40,434 bases of DNA from an uncultured Eggerthellaceae bacterium (GTDB taxonomy: Bacteria; Actinomycetota; Coriobacteriia; Coriobacteriales; Eggerthellaceae): NCBI GenBank assembly GCA_934630905.1, contig CAKTXN010000006.1:1-40434 (forward strand), written 5' to 3'. The notes below the pieces were generated by a model that made no database searches, was not told where the DNA came from, and saw nothing but the letters and a program-made list of their open reading frames with translations. This document shows, piece by piece, positions 16,866 to 24,597 of this stretch. Position numbers and translations under genes: made by a program. The stretch's first letter is position 1. Each line of letters opens with the position of its first letter.

Positions 16866-16896
16866 TGTTGCCAAATTACCCCACCTTTTGTCAACA
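16866..16896 (-). repeat. 31-base palindromic repeat, copy 2
   Basis: Inverted relative to copies 1 and 3 and 30 of 31 bases identical to them; the single change weakens one stem pair. It lies 25-55 bases before the SpoU methylase ATG, in the leader or promoter, unlike the other two copies, which follow stop codons. Confidence 0.7.
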
Positions 16897-16966
16897 ATTC
16901 GCCGCGATTCTGCTGTCATCGCTTTCGCTTACAGCGCTTCACACGCGATGGCACTCCATTGCTGTC

Positions 16967-17203
16967 CATGTTGTTAAAAAAACAGGGCCAAACTCGAAGT
17001 TGCAACAAGTTGGAAGTAGGTCAAATCCTTAGCGACTACCCAACATTGCAATATACCTCAATAGTGTATAGTTATGAACTGGTATTTTATAAATTCAAAC
17101 TTTCTAGGGAATCATTTGTTGTCGAAAAATACTCCACTTTGCGCGCCCCACCTACTTCCAACCTGCCGCAACTTCGAATTCAGGGGCTTTTTTCAACAAC
17201 ATG
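16967..17203 (-). ncRNA. Long foldback element B (candidate structured RNA)
   Basis: Arms 16995-17021 and 17150-17176 pair over 27 positions with three mismatches; an outer helix pairs 16967-16982 with 17188-17203. All three inner mismatches, and nearly all others, are A opposite C or C opposite A on the plus strand, hence G-U pairs in a minus-strand RNA. The minus-strand RNA would end in a T7 tract pairing with an A6 tract near its start, terminator-like. The boundaries (CAAACTCGA on the left; CGAATTCAGGGGC, T run and CAACAA on the right) match element A, while the central arms differ in sequence but stay complementary. It precedes the SpoU methylase on the same strand. Confidence 0.55.
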
Positions 17204-17437
17204 CCACTCGATTAACCGAAGCAATCGAAATTGCTCGCCACGGACCTTGGGTGTCCGCAAACACAACGTAGCGACAAGAAAACAAATGGACAAAAAGCCT
17301 GATGATGGTAATTGATTATCTTACGAAATCGACCGATAATGCATAGTGTAAAGCAGGGCCACCGTGAGTATTAGTCAATGCTCACGAACACAGGACTTGC
17401 TTTTCGGCAAGGCCCGATTTTCGAGAAAGGAGTAGCA

Positions 17438-18031
17438 ATGAGCACTTCAAGAAGAAAAGGCGGAATCCTTAGAACAATCGCTATCGACAACACTATTATG
17501 GCTGTATTGGCCATCATCATGGGAATTGTCTTGGTTGCGGTGCCCGCTTCATCGGGGGCGGTTATCTGCATGATTTCAGGCGTGCTTCTTATCTGCGCCG
17601 GCATTGCAGCCGTGGCAGGCGTATTCATCTACGGCCCCGTCCTTTCGGGTTACTCCATGGTCATGGGCATTGCCCTGGTCATGTGCGGCTTGCTGTGCAT
17701 AACGCAGGCACCGTTGGTAATGGGGCTTTTGACCATCATTTTCGGTATCTTCATTGTTGTTGACGCCGCTACCTCGCTAGTCGACGGCATCTACTGCACC
17801 CGCAGCCACGTTAAAGGCGGCATGTTGCTTATCGTGCTTTCGGTTGTCCTGCTCGTTCTAGGCGTTTTGGTGGTATTCGGCCCCGTTGAGACCGTTGTGG
17901 TATTTCTGGGTTGGGTCCTTATTATCGATGGCGTTTTCGACATTGTTGCCATGATCGCCTTCGGCAAGCGCATCCGCAAGGCAAAGCGCGCCTTCTACTC
18001 CGATGACATCATTGACTTGGGAGAACAATAA
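17438..18031 (+). CDS. DUF308/HdeD-like membrane protein
   Basis: A 197-residue integral membrane protein with about six hydrophobic segments arranged as repeated pairs, typical of the DUF308 (HdeD-like) family: AIIMGIVLVAVP, ISGVLLICAGIAAVAG, MVMGIALVMCGLLC, IIFGIFIVVDAA, LSVVLLVLGVLVVFGP and WVLIIDGVFDIVAMI. E. coli HdeD is an acid-stress membrane protein; the general function of the family is not defined. The ATG at 17438 has AAAGGAG seven bases upstream; the in-frame start at 17378 is weaker. It precedes thrS on the same strand, with 112 bases between. Confidence 0.85.
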   Translation: MSTSRRKGGILRTIAIDNTIMAVLAIIMGIVLVAVPASSGAVICMISGVLLICAGIAAVAGVFIYGPVLSGYSMVMGIALVMCGLLCITQAPLVMGLLTIIFGIFIVVDAATSLVDGIYCTRSHVKGGMLLIVLSVVLLVLGVLVVFGPVETVVVFLGWVLIIDGVFDIVAMIAFGKRIRKAKRAFYSDDIIDLGEQ

Positions 18032-18079
18032 TCCATCGACAAAAGGCGTCCTTGTATCGAACCTGCACAAAGTCCCCAT

Positions 18080-18108
18080 GGAAAACACCTGGCAAAACAG
18101 GTAGAATT
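18080..18108 (+). promoter_or_regulatory. Candidate promoter of thrS
   Basis: TGGAAA (18080-18085) and TAGAAT (18103-18108) are separated by 17 bases, 35 bases upstream of the thrS start. The leader is too short for a T-box and none of its signature elements is visible. Confidence 0.4.
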
Positions 18109-18143
18109 GACGGGTTACAGTTAGTCAGAAAGGAACGATTCCC

Positions 18144-19907
18144 ATGAAGATCGTTTACAAAGACGGCTCCGTCGATGAATGTCCTGCCGATCAGGAACTC
18201 GAAATCATTCGCCACACTGCCGCGCACATCATGGCACAAGCCGTGAAGCGCTTGTATCCCGAAGCCGATTTCGGCTATGGCCCTGCCACGGAAAAGGGAT
18301 TTTACTACGACATTGACATGGGCGATACGAAGCTTTCCGTTGAGGATTTGCCCGCCATTGAAGACGAGATGCGCAAAATCGTAAAGGAAAACCTGCCCAT
18401 CAAGCCCTCCATTCTTCCCCGCCCCGAAGCAATTACCTTGATGCAAGAGCGCGGCGAAAAGTATAAGGTTGAGCATATCGACGACCTGCCCAAAGATGCC
18501 GAAATCAGCTTCTACACCCAGGGCGAGTACGTGGACATGTGCACGGGTCCGCATTTGCGCTACACCAAGGCGCTGAAAGCCTTCAAGCTCATGAGCATTT
18601 CCGGCGCGTACTGGAAGAACAACGCCGAGAACAAGATGCTCACCCGCATTTACGGCACTGCTTTTGCCACCCAAGCCGAGCTGGACGAATACCTGAAGAT
18701 GCTCGAAGAAGCCGAAAAGCGCGACCATCGCAAGATCGGCAAGGAAATGGATCTGTACATGTTCCGCGATGAGGCACCAGGCTTCCCCTTCTTCCTGCCC
18801 AAGGGCATGGAGCTGAAGAACACGCTTATCCAGTACTGGCGCGAGATTCATCGCGAAGCGGGTTACGTGGAGGTCTCCACGCCGCTTATCATGAGCCGCC
18901 AGCTGTGGGAGACCTCGGGTCACTGGGACCACTACAAAGACAACATGTACTCTACCGTTATTGACGAAGAGCCGTTCTGTATCAAACCCATGAACTGCCC
19001 TGGTGGCGTTATGGTATACCAGAACAAGCCCCATTCCTACAAGGAGCTGCCGCTGCGCGTGGGCGAGCTGGGCATTGTGCATCGTCACGAGCTGAAGGGC
19101 GCACTGCACGGCCTGTTCCGCGTACGTTGCTTCACGCAAGACGATGCGCATATCTTCATGACGCCCGAGCAGATTCCTTCCGAAATTGCCGGCGTTGTGC
19201 ATTTGATTGACCAGGTGTACTCCAAGTTCGGTTTCAGCTACTTCGTTGAGCTTTCCACTCGCCCCGAAGACTCCATGGGCTCCGATGAGGACTGGGAAAA
19301 AGCAACGAATGGCCTGATCGAAGCTTTGGACAGCCTGGGCATGGAATACATTGTAAACGAAGGCGATGGCGCATTCTACGGCCCCAAGATCGACTTCCAT
19401 CTGCGCGACAGCCTGGGACGCACCTGGCAGTGCGGCACCATTCAGCTGGACTTCCAGATGCCGCTCAATTTCAATCTGGAATACGTGGATCACGACGGCA
19501 CCCGCAAGCGCCCCATCATGATTCACCGCGTGTGCTTCGGCTCCATCGAGCGTTTCATTGGCGTGCTGACCGAGCACTTCGCTGGCAAGTTCCCCACTTG
19601 GCTTGCCCCTGTTCAAGTCAAGGTTTTGCCTGTTTCTGAGAAGAGTATGGAGTACGCACACGAAGCGTATCAGCGCCTGTTTGACATGGGCGTGCGCGTT
19701 GAGATTGACGAGCGCGGCGAAACGATTGGCTACAAGATTCGCGAGGCGCGTCAGATTGACCGCGTTCCGTACATGCTGGTTTTGGGCGAAAAGGAAGTTG
19801 AGTCGGGCATGATTTCCGTACGCGACCGCGCCACCGACAAGACCACGCAGATGAGCATGGATGAGTTCTGCGAGAAACTGGCAAAAGAGATTGCCGAGCG
19901 CGCATAA
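18144..19907 (+). CDS. thrS: Threonine--tRNA ligase
   Basis: A 587-residue class II aminoacyl-tRNA synthetase. The editing (N2) domain has HTAAH (His24, His28) and CTGPH. The catalytic domain shows motif 1 around LMSISG to the GVM region, MNCPGG (zinc Cys), RHELKGALHGL (zinc His and motif 2 entry), FTQDDAHIF and motif 3 MIHRVCFGSIERF. The anticodon-binding domain occupies about 490-587. Compared with E. coli ThrRS (642 residues) the N-terminal TGS (N1) domain is essentially missing, because the protein begins about 20 residues before the editing-site histidines. The start has AAAGGA nine bases upstream. A strong terminator follows. Confidence 0.97.
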   Translation: MKIVYKDGSVDECPADQELEIIRHTAAHIMAQAVKRLYPEADFGYGPATEKGFYYDIDMGDTKLSVEDLPAIEDEMRKIVKENLPIKPSILPRPEAITLMQERGEKYKVEHIDDLPKDAEISFYTQGEYVDMCTGPHLRYTKALKAFKLMSISGAYWKNNAENKMLTRIYGTAFATQAELDEYLKMLEEAEKRDHRKIGKEMDLYMFRDEAPGFPFFLPKGMELKNTLIQYWREIHREAGYVEVSTPLIMSRQLWETSGHWDHYKDNMYSTVIDEEPFCIKPMNCPGGVMVYQNKPHSYKELPLRVGELGIVHRHELKGALHGLFRVRCFTQDDAHIFMTPEQIPSEIAGVVHLIDQVYSKFGFSYFVELSTRPEDSMGSDEDWEKATNGLIEALDSLGMEYIVNEGDGAFYGPKIDFHLRDSLGRTWQCGTIQLDFQMPLNFNLEYVDHDGTRKRPIMIHRVCFGSIERFIGVLTEHFAGKFPTWLAPVQVKVLPVSEKSMEYAHEAYQRLFDMGVRVEIDERGETIGYKIREARQIDRVPYMLVLGEKEVESGMISVRDRATDKTTQMSMDEFCEKLAKEIAERA

Positions 19908-19977
19908 GCTATCGCGCGACCCGCATCTTCGCAATGTGCACCTTTTGCGGCGCGCCCCCGCAACCGAAACAATTCGC

Positions 19978-20008
19978 AAGAAGAGCTCCCGCGAGGAGCT
20001 CTTCTTTT
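19978..20008 (+). terminator. Rho-independent terminator of thrS
   Basis: A perfect 12-bp stem (arms 19978-19989 and 19995-20006) with a five-base loop ends in a T run. The A-rich 5' arm allows it also to end the minus-strand cobamide operon. Confidence 0.92.
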
Positions 20009-20056
20009 ATGGCGAGTCGGATATGACGCCGCTGCAAATAGCCTGACTATCAAATT

Positions 20057-20087
20057 TGTTGACAAAAGGTGGGGTAATTTGTCAACA
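20057..20087 (+). repeat. 31-base palindromic repeat, copy 3
   Basis: Identical over 31 bases to copy 1. Here the stem extends to 12 bp (20055-20089). It lies 22 bases past the stop codon of the last gene of the cobamide operon, in the same orientation relative to that gene as copy 1 is to polA. Confidence 0.75.
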
Positions 20088-20109
20088 AAGGAGCGGGGCG
20101 ACGCGCACC

Positions 20110-21075
20110 CTACCACCCCAGCGCGCGACGTTGCGTTGCTATGGCCTCTTCAAGCTGCTCGCGCGTTTCGGTAATAAACTCGAATGTCAAATAATCGGGA
20201 TTCAGATGCTCAACCAGCCCACGCACCGCAGGACACGTGAACGGTTTGTGCTGGTCAATCGTAAATGCATGGGTAAAATCTTGAATCATGCGCTCGGTGG
20301 GGTCATACGATAACACGGGCGGGTTCGCCATAGTTCTCCGCGCATATTCACCCGTGATAGACTGCTGCAAGTGAACGCCGCGCACAGCATCAAGCAGACC
20401 GAAGCGCTCAATGCCATCAAGCAAACCATGCACGTAAGCAATGCCCTGCTCCTCTGTTTCAATGTCCCAGTTCGTATGGAACGCATGCCCCGTATCAAAC
20501 ATAAAGCCCTTGTTCGCATAATCCACGCCCGCAAGTAAATCCCGCGCGACTTCCGGACGCACGAAATTCAAACCCGGATGCCACAGATTTTCCATAAGCA
20601 GCGCCATATCACCGTTCTCATCAGCAAAAACGGCACTCAGCAACTCGCAAAGCGCTTCGCATACCTCTTCATCGCTGCGATGAAAGCGCAACGTAAACGA
20701 TTCATCGGACCACACATCGGAAGCGTGGAAAACCACATACGCAGCGTCGTATCGATGAGCGTTCGCCAAGTCGGCTTTGAACTTGTCAACGATGCACGCG
20801 CGCGTCAGACCACCGTAAAACGCTTCGGCCGCCTCAATCGAACCGAACTCATGGACCAATCCCGCTTCGTTGCCCTGCCACAAGTCGATCCACGTGTAAA
20901 ACGAGCTCATATGAACGCCCACCACATGACGCGGCTCAACAAGCGTTTGCGCATCGTCATCGAGCACCATAAGCTCAACGCCATCAAAGCCCTCCAAGAA
21001 GCGCTCGAAATCAGCTTGGTCGGCAAAACGCGCCACGTCATCTTCGCAGGTCGTGAAATTAACCGATGTCTTCAT
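20110..21075 (-). CDS. TIM-barrel (AP endonuclease 2 / xylose isomerase-like) protein, CbiR-like
   Basis: A 321-residue TIM barrel of the xylose isomerase-like superfamily. Metal-site candidates are GVELMVLDD, HMSSFYTW, LLMENLW, FDTGHAFHTNW and GVHLQQ. In Akkermansia, CbiR of this superfamily cuts the nucleotide loop of cobamides to give cobinamide phosphate for remodelling. Being the last gene of a cobT-cobU-cobS-cobC operon behind a cobalamin riboswitch, this protein is most simply a CbiR homologue. I chose the ATG at 21075; the reading frame extends upstream inside cobC without a supporting signal. The start lies inside the 3' end of cobC (17-base overlap). Fold assignment is firm, CbiR function is inferred from context. 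Confidence 0.7.
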   Translation of the reverse strand: MKTSVNFTTCEDDVARFADQADFERFLEGFDGVELMVLDDDAQTLVEPRHVVGVHMSSFYTWIDLWQGNEAGLVHEFGSIEAAEAFYGGLTRACIVDKFKADLANAHRYDAAYVVFHASDVWSDESFTLRFHRSDEEVCEALCELLSAVFADENGDMALLMENLWHPGLNFVRPEVARDLLAGVDYANKGFMFDTGHAFHTNWDIETEEQGIAYVHGLLDGIERFGLLDAVRGVHLQQSITGEYARRTMANPPVLSYDPTERMIQDFTHAFTIDQHKPFTCPAVRGLVEHLNPDYLTFEFITETREQLEEAIATQRRALGW

Positions 21076-21685
21076 GCGCAAACCCCCATCTATGAGCCGT
21101 GGTGATTTTCTGGCAATCTTCAAATTCGAAGCCGCCCAGCAGCGTTGGCTCAACACGAACGGAATACCCTTCGCAGTTTTCAACATGCCAGCTATAATAC
21201 GAGCCCTTGCCACACGTGAAGGAATCCATGGCAGCCATGATCGTTCCCCCATGAGCTACAACAATCACCTGGTCATCGCCTTGATCAAACGCCTGGCGAA
21301 GAAGCACGCGCACCGCATTTGCCGTGCGCCGCGTAAATTCATCCTTGCTTTCGCCGTGCGGACAACGCGCTTCGCAGTTGCCTTCGACCCATGCTCGGTA
21401 ATCGGAATTGCCGGACAGCTCCTGAAAGTTCAGATTGTCGAAGTCGCCAAAATCCATCTCACGCAGCTCGGGGATAACTACCTGGCGCGCACCGGGAAAC
21501 GCGATTTCCGCTGTTTGCCGCGCTCGCAGAAGCGGGCTTACATACACCAGGGGCACACCCCGCACGGCACCTACCGCGCGCGCTTGCCGCTCGCCTTCGG
21601 TGCAAAGCGGTTCATCCGTTCGTCCGATGTAGCGTTTCTCCAGATTACCAGGCGTTTTTCCATGGCGCAGCAGTATCAGGCGCAT
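21059..21685 (-). CDS. cobC: Histidine phosphatase, probable alpha-ribazole phosphatase
   Basis: A 208-residue member of the histidine phosphatase (phosphoglycerate mutase-like) superfamily. The catalytic RHG is at 7-9 (LILLRHGKT), ERQAR follows GRTDEPLCTEG, and the second His is in VIVVAHGGTI. In cobamide assembly CobC removes the 5'-phosphate of alpha-ribazole phosphate or of the finished cobamide phosphate. The position between cobU-like and CbiR-like genes supports that role, although the superfamily alone would not. The ATG at 21685 has AAAGGA upstream and lies within the last ten bases of the preceding gene. Confidence 0.85.
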   Translation of the reverse strand: MRLILLRHGKTPGNLEKRYIGRTDEPLCTEGERQARAVGAVRGVPLVYVSPLLRARQTAEIAFPGARQVVIPELREMDFGDFDNLNFQELSGNSDYRAWVEGNCEARCPHGESKDEFTRRTANAVRVLLRQAFDQGDDQVIVVAHGGTIMAAMDSFTCGKGSYYSWHVENCEGYSVRVEPTLLGGFEFEDCQKITTAHRWGFAHEDIG

Positions 21686-22071
21686 GAGCAATCCTTTGCG
21701 GAAAGCTCGCCTTTCAGGACAACGGGAATGCCGCACACCATGCGCACCACGCAATCCGCTTCTCTTGCAAGCGAAGACGAAAGCGAACCCGCGCGCTCAC
21801 GGAACTGACGGTCGTCCCACGTCAAAGGGATAACGCCGCTGCCAACTTCCGTACATGTCAGCACTTGCTTGGAAAGCAGCTGCTCAAACATACCACTTGC
21901 CAACGCGCCTTCGCGCACAAGCTCTTCCACATGAAAAACGACAGTTGCGTCCGCTAACGATACCGTGTTTTTCTGCGGCTCGCGCGCATCAAACATGCAG
22001 GTCAGATCAACGCCGCAATCTTCTAAAAACGTCTTTTTCCCCGAGGCAATCCCGCCCGTAACCACTATCAC
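21676..22071 (-). CDS. Truncated CobU-like protein
   Basis: A 131-residue protein that looks like a shortened adenosylcobinamide kinase/guanylyltransferase. It keeps a P-loop (GGIASGKK at 6-13) and the C-terminal CobU block TEVGSGVIPLTWDDRQFRE, LAREADCVVRMVCGIPVVLKGE. It lacks the central HRxxR segment that holds the guanylylated histidine in CobU, which the full-length CobU at 22853 retains. It overlaps cobS by four bases and cobC by ten, so it is clearly part of the operon and not a decayed remnant. It may bind a nucleotide or modulate CobU, or act as kinase only; neither is shown. Confidence 0.75.
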   Translation of the reverse strand: MIVVTGGIASGKKTFLEDCGVDLTCMFDAREPQKNTVSLADATVVFHVEELVREGALASGMFEQLLSKQVLTCTEVGSGVIPLTWDDRQFRERAGSLSSSLAREADCVVRMVCGIPVVLKGELSAKDCSCA

Positions 22072-22853
22072 AGCAACATCACCTTCTGAAGCACCACAAG
22101 CGTGATCAAAAATGCAAGCTCAAGCGTCTGCAGCAAAAAGCCCGCCAAGTCCCCGCTCCAACCGCCGAACTCCTTGCGCGCCATGCGGACGATAAGCGCC
22201 GTTGCAACCACAGCAACAACTACCAGAATTGCCGCTGCAGGAACACTCCACCAGGCGCAAAAACCGCAAGCAAGAGCGAAAATCAGAAACACGACCACCA
22301 AAACAGGCTTTTTATCTGCAGAAACCTGAAATGACGCAAGCATGCCGTTGTCGCTTGAGCGCGCAATGGCCAAAACGCAGAAGCTGCTCACGCAACGCGA
22401 AATCACAAACGTTGCCGCAAATGCAAGCACCGCGTTCAAACTCAAGGCAAACTCCGATGCAACGGCAACGTAAAGAATCAGGTAGCACGCAATGCAGATG
22501 GGCGCGAACGCTCCCACATGGGGATCTTTCAGGATTTCACGCTTCCGTTCGGGCTCCGCATGGCTTGAAAGCGCATCAATTACGTCGCATAACCCGTCCA
22601 AGTGAATAGCACCACTCACCGCGGCGGGAATAAGCACTAAACCAGCACCCGTCAAAAGCGGTCCGAACGATGCCGCACCGGAAAGCAACGACCACAACCA
22701 CACGAATAACCCGATAAAAACGCCAATCAGCGGGAAACCCGCCATCATGAAACGCATGTTTTGCGCGTTCCACTCAACCTGCGGAACAGGAATGCGCGAA
22801 AAACAGGTGAACGCTAAACAAATTGAACACAAGAATGCTTTGATTGTTTTCAT
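22068..22853 (-). CDS. cobS: Adenosylcobinamide-GDP ribazoletransferase (cobalamin synthase)
   Basis: A 261-residue integral membrane enzyme with about seven hydrophobic segments. It joins adenosylcobinamide-GDP with alpha-ribazole (or its phosphate), the last assembly step of the nucleotide loop. The signature GAIHLDGLCDVIDAL (about 82-96) matches the family motif HxDGxxD, and DPHVGAFAP follows. It overlaps cobU upstream by one base and the CobU-like gene downstream by four, so the group is translationally coupled. Confidence 0.95.
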   Translation of the reverse strand: MKTIKAFLCSICLAFTCFSRIPVPQVEWNAQNMRFMMAGFPLIGVFIGLFVWLWSLLSGAASFGPLLTGAGLVLIPAAVSGAIHLDGLCDVIDALSSHAEPERKREILKDPHVGAFAPICIACYLILYVAVASEFALSLNAVLAFAATFVISRCVSSFCVLAIARSSDNGMLASFQVSADKKPVLVVVFLIFALACGFCAWWSVPAAAILVVVAVVATALIVRMARKEFGGWSGDLAGFLLQTLELAFLITLVVLQKVMLL

Positions 22854-23485
22854 TACGCATTCACCTCACGCGATACATCCACGTCAGACGCCTGCGCACA
22901 ACAAGGAGCTGCAACCGTTCCCTTTCCGTTTATCGTATCAGCACCCATCATGCCGTCAATGCTTCCCTTCACCACCAGCGGAACGCCGCATGCCATATCA
23001 ATAACCACATTGCTTTGTGCGGCCACCAGGCAGTTTATCTGCCCCAGCAGACGCACATAATCCGCCGTGTCTTGCTCGTACTCAATGCCATCGGCACCCA
23101 CATCGTTCGTGATCATGATCAACGCCGCGCATTGCTTCTTCAGAGACTCAATACCTGAAACAACGCGGGAAAGCACCAGGTCGTAAGGCTGCTTATTCCC
23201 TTCATCGTCGTAGAGCTCGTCTGCCACCAAGTTCGTGATGCACTCAAGCAGCACCACGGAATCAGGCTCGTCCAAGGAAACACCCCCAAGATTCCCATAG
23301 CACTCTATGGTCTGGAAATGCTTCCCCTGGCGCATGGCGCGATGCTTTGCCACCTTCGCCTGCCCATCGGCACCCCAGGGGCGCATGGTCGCAATGTAGT
23401 AGCGCTTTCCCGGAAAACGCGTTACCAGCTGTTCGGCGACGTAGCTTTTGCCGCACGCCGCGCCGCCTGTAAGCAAAATCATCAT
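22853..23485 (-). CDS. cobU: Adenosylcobinamide kinase / adenosylcobinamide-phosphate guanylyltransferase
   Basis: A 210-residue bifunctional enzyme that phosphorylates adenosylcobinamide and then attaches GMP. It has the P-loop GGAACGKS (7-14), the HRAMR segment containing the likely guanylylated histidine (about 47-51), LLECITNLVADE and the C-terminal NDVGADGIEYEQDTADYVRLLG block. The last 40 residues after VVKG are an extra tail. The start overlaps the cobT stop by four bases. In a remodelling scheme it accepts cobinamide phosphate released by the CbiR-like protein. Confidence 0.95.
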   Translation of the reverse strand: MMILLTGGAACGKSYVAEQLVTRFPGKRYYIATMRPWGADGQAKVAKHRAMRQGKHFQTIECYGNLGGVSLDEPDSVVLLECITNLVADELYDDEGNKQPYDLVLSRVVSGIESLKKQCAALIMITNDVGADGIEYEQDTADYVRLLGQINCLVAAQSNVVIDMACGVPLVVKGSIDGMMGADTINGKGTVAAPCCAQASDVDVSREVNA

Positions 23486-24576
23486 TGGGGGGCAACCTCA
23501 ACATCGTACTGCTCGACGCCAATTTCGTCGAAGGAAAGGCCGTCGTACACCGTAAGCGCCATATCCAGAAGCGGAATCAGACACGCAGCGCCCGTTCCCT
23601 CGCCCAAGCGCAAATCAGCAAAGATAATCGGTCGCACGCCCAGCTCTTTCAAGACAGTCTCTGCCGCCGGTTCAAAAGAAGAATGGGAACCCAGCATAGC
23701 GCAACGGCTCGCAGGGCACAAACGCGCCGCCACCAAAGCCGCAATTGCGCTGATCAAACCATCAATCACAACGGGAACGCGATACAGAGCACCGCCGATG
23801 AACGCGCCCGCCATTGCGGCAATGTCAAAGCCACCCACTTTCGCCAAGCAATCAAGCGCATCATTCGGGTCGGGCTCGTTCAAAGCAATGGCGCGCTTGA
23901 TGGCGTCGATTTTGCACATCATGCCCGCATCGGAAAGCCCAGCACCGCGACCCGTGACTTCCTCGACTTGCTTGCCCAGCAAAACAGCGGCAAGCGCGCT
24001 TGACGTGGTGGTATTGCCGATGCCCATTTCGCCGGAAAGGATAATGCCGTAGCCTTGACTTGCCAGGTCATGCACGCGTTCGATGCCCACTGCCAGCGCT
24101 TGACATGCCTGCTCGCGGCTCATTGCAGGGCCTTTCGTGAAATTGTTCGTACCTCGGGCGATTTTACGGTCAAGCACGCCTTCAGCATCGTAGAGCATGC
24201 CTACGTCAACAGGATGGCATACCACACCGGACAAACGACCCATAACGCACACAGAAGACATGCCGCGCGCCATATTCGCGGCAACAATGGAGGTTACCTC
24301 GGGGCCAGATTGGGAAACGCCTTCCTCAACCACACCATTATCGGCGCAAAACGGCAGAGCAGCACGTTTTCCCAAGTCAACCTTAGCGGTTCCTTTCAGA
24401 CCGGCAATCTGGACAATCAGCGTTTCCAGCACGCCCAGGCTATTCACCGGCTTGCCAACGCTATTCCAATGATCGACCGCTTCTTTTTTTGCGTTTTCGT
24501 CCAGGGGTGCAATCGCATCGTTTACGCGCGCAAAATCGCCCGCTTTCGCCCATGCCTCAATTTCATCGAAATTCAT
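23482..24576 (-). CDS. cobT: Nicotinate-nucleotide--dimethylbenzimidazole phosphoribosyltransferase
   Basis: A 364-residue enzyme that activates the lower-ligand base as its alpha-ribotide. Motifs: CADNGVVEEGVSQ, SGEMGIGNTTTSSAL, GRGAGLSD, GGFDIAAMAGAFIGGA and LRLGEGTGA, in which Glu (about residue 325) is the catalytic base. The length fits the family. It is separated from the surface-protein gene by 21 bases. Its base preference decides which cobamide the cell rebuilds, but that cannot be read from sequence by eye. Confidence 0.96.
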   Translation of the reverse strand: MNFDEIEAWAKAGDFARVNDAIAPLDENAKKEAVDHWNSVGKPVNSLGVLETLIVQIAGLKGTAKVDLGKRAALPFCADNGVVEEGVSQSGPEVTSIVAANMARGMSSVCVMGRLSGVVCHPVDVGMLYDAEGVLDRKIARGTNNFTKGPAMSREQACQALAVGIERVHDLASQGYGIILSGEMGIGNTTTSSALAAVLLGKQVEEVTGRGAGLSDAGMMCKIDAIKRAIALNEPDPNDALDCLAKVGGFDIAAMAGAFIGGALYRVPVVIDGLISAIAALVAARLCPASRCAMLGSHSSFEPAAETVLKELGVRPIIFADLRLGEGTGAACLIPLLDMALTVYDGLSFDEIGVEQYDVEVAPQ

Positions 24577-24597
24577 TATGTACTACTCCGTATCGCA

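Larger units (their letters stand above)
16842..17437. other. 596-base intergenic region between the methylase and the DUF308 gene
   Basis: It contains the 31-base palindrome (16866-16896), foldback element B (16967-17203), and, close to the plus-strand gene, a hairpin GTGAGTATT/AATGCTCAC (17363-17384). The centre of element B is markedly A+T-rich compared with the surrounding coding DNA. I see no convincing protein gene. Confidence 0.6.

Noticed and set aside
18032..18143. T-box leader for thrS
   Set aside because: The leader is only about 110 bases, without T-box sequence, specifier stem or antiterminator.
18009..19979. A 656-codon open frame opposite thrS
   Set aside because: It lies entirely antisense to a certain gene, shows no family motif, and reflects third-position base bias.
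20056..20313. Short proteins beginning MLTKGGVICQQ at copies of the palindrome
   Set aside because: The shared peptide is just the translated DNA repeat; the frames diverge at once and run antisense to real genes.
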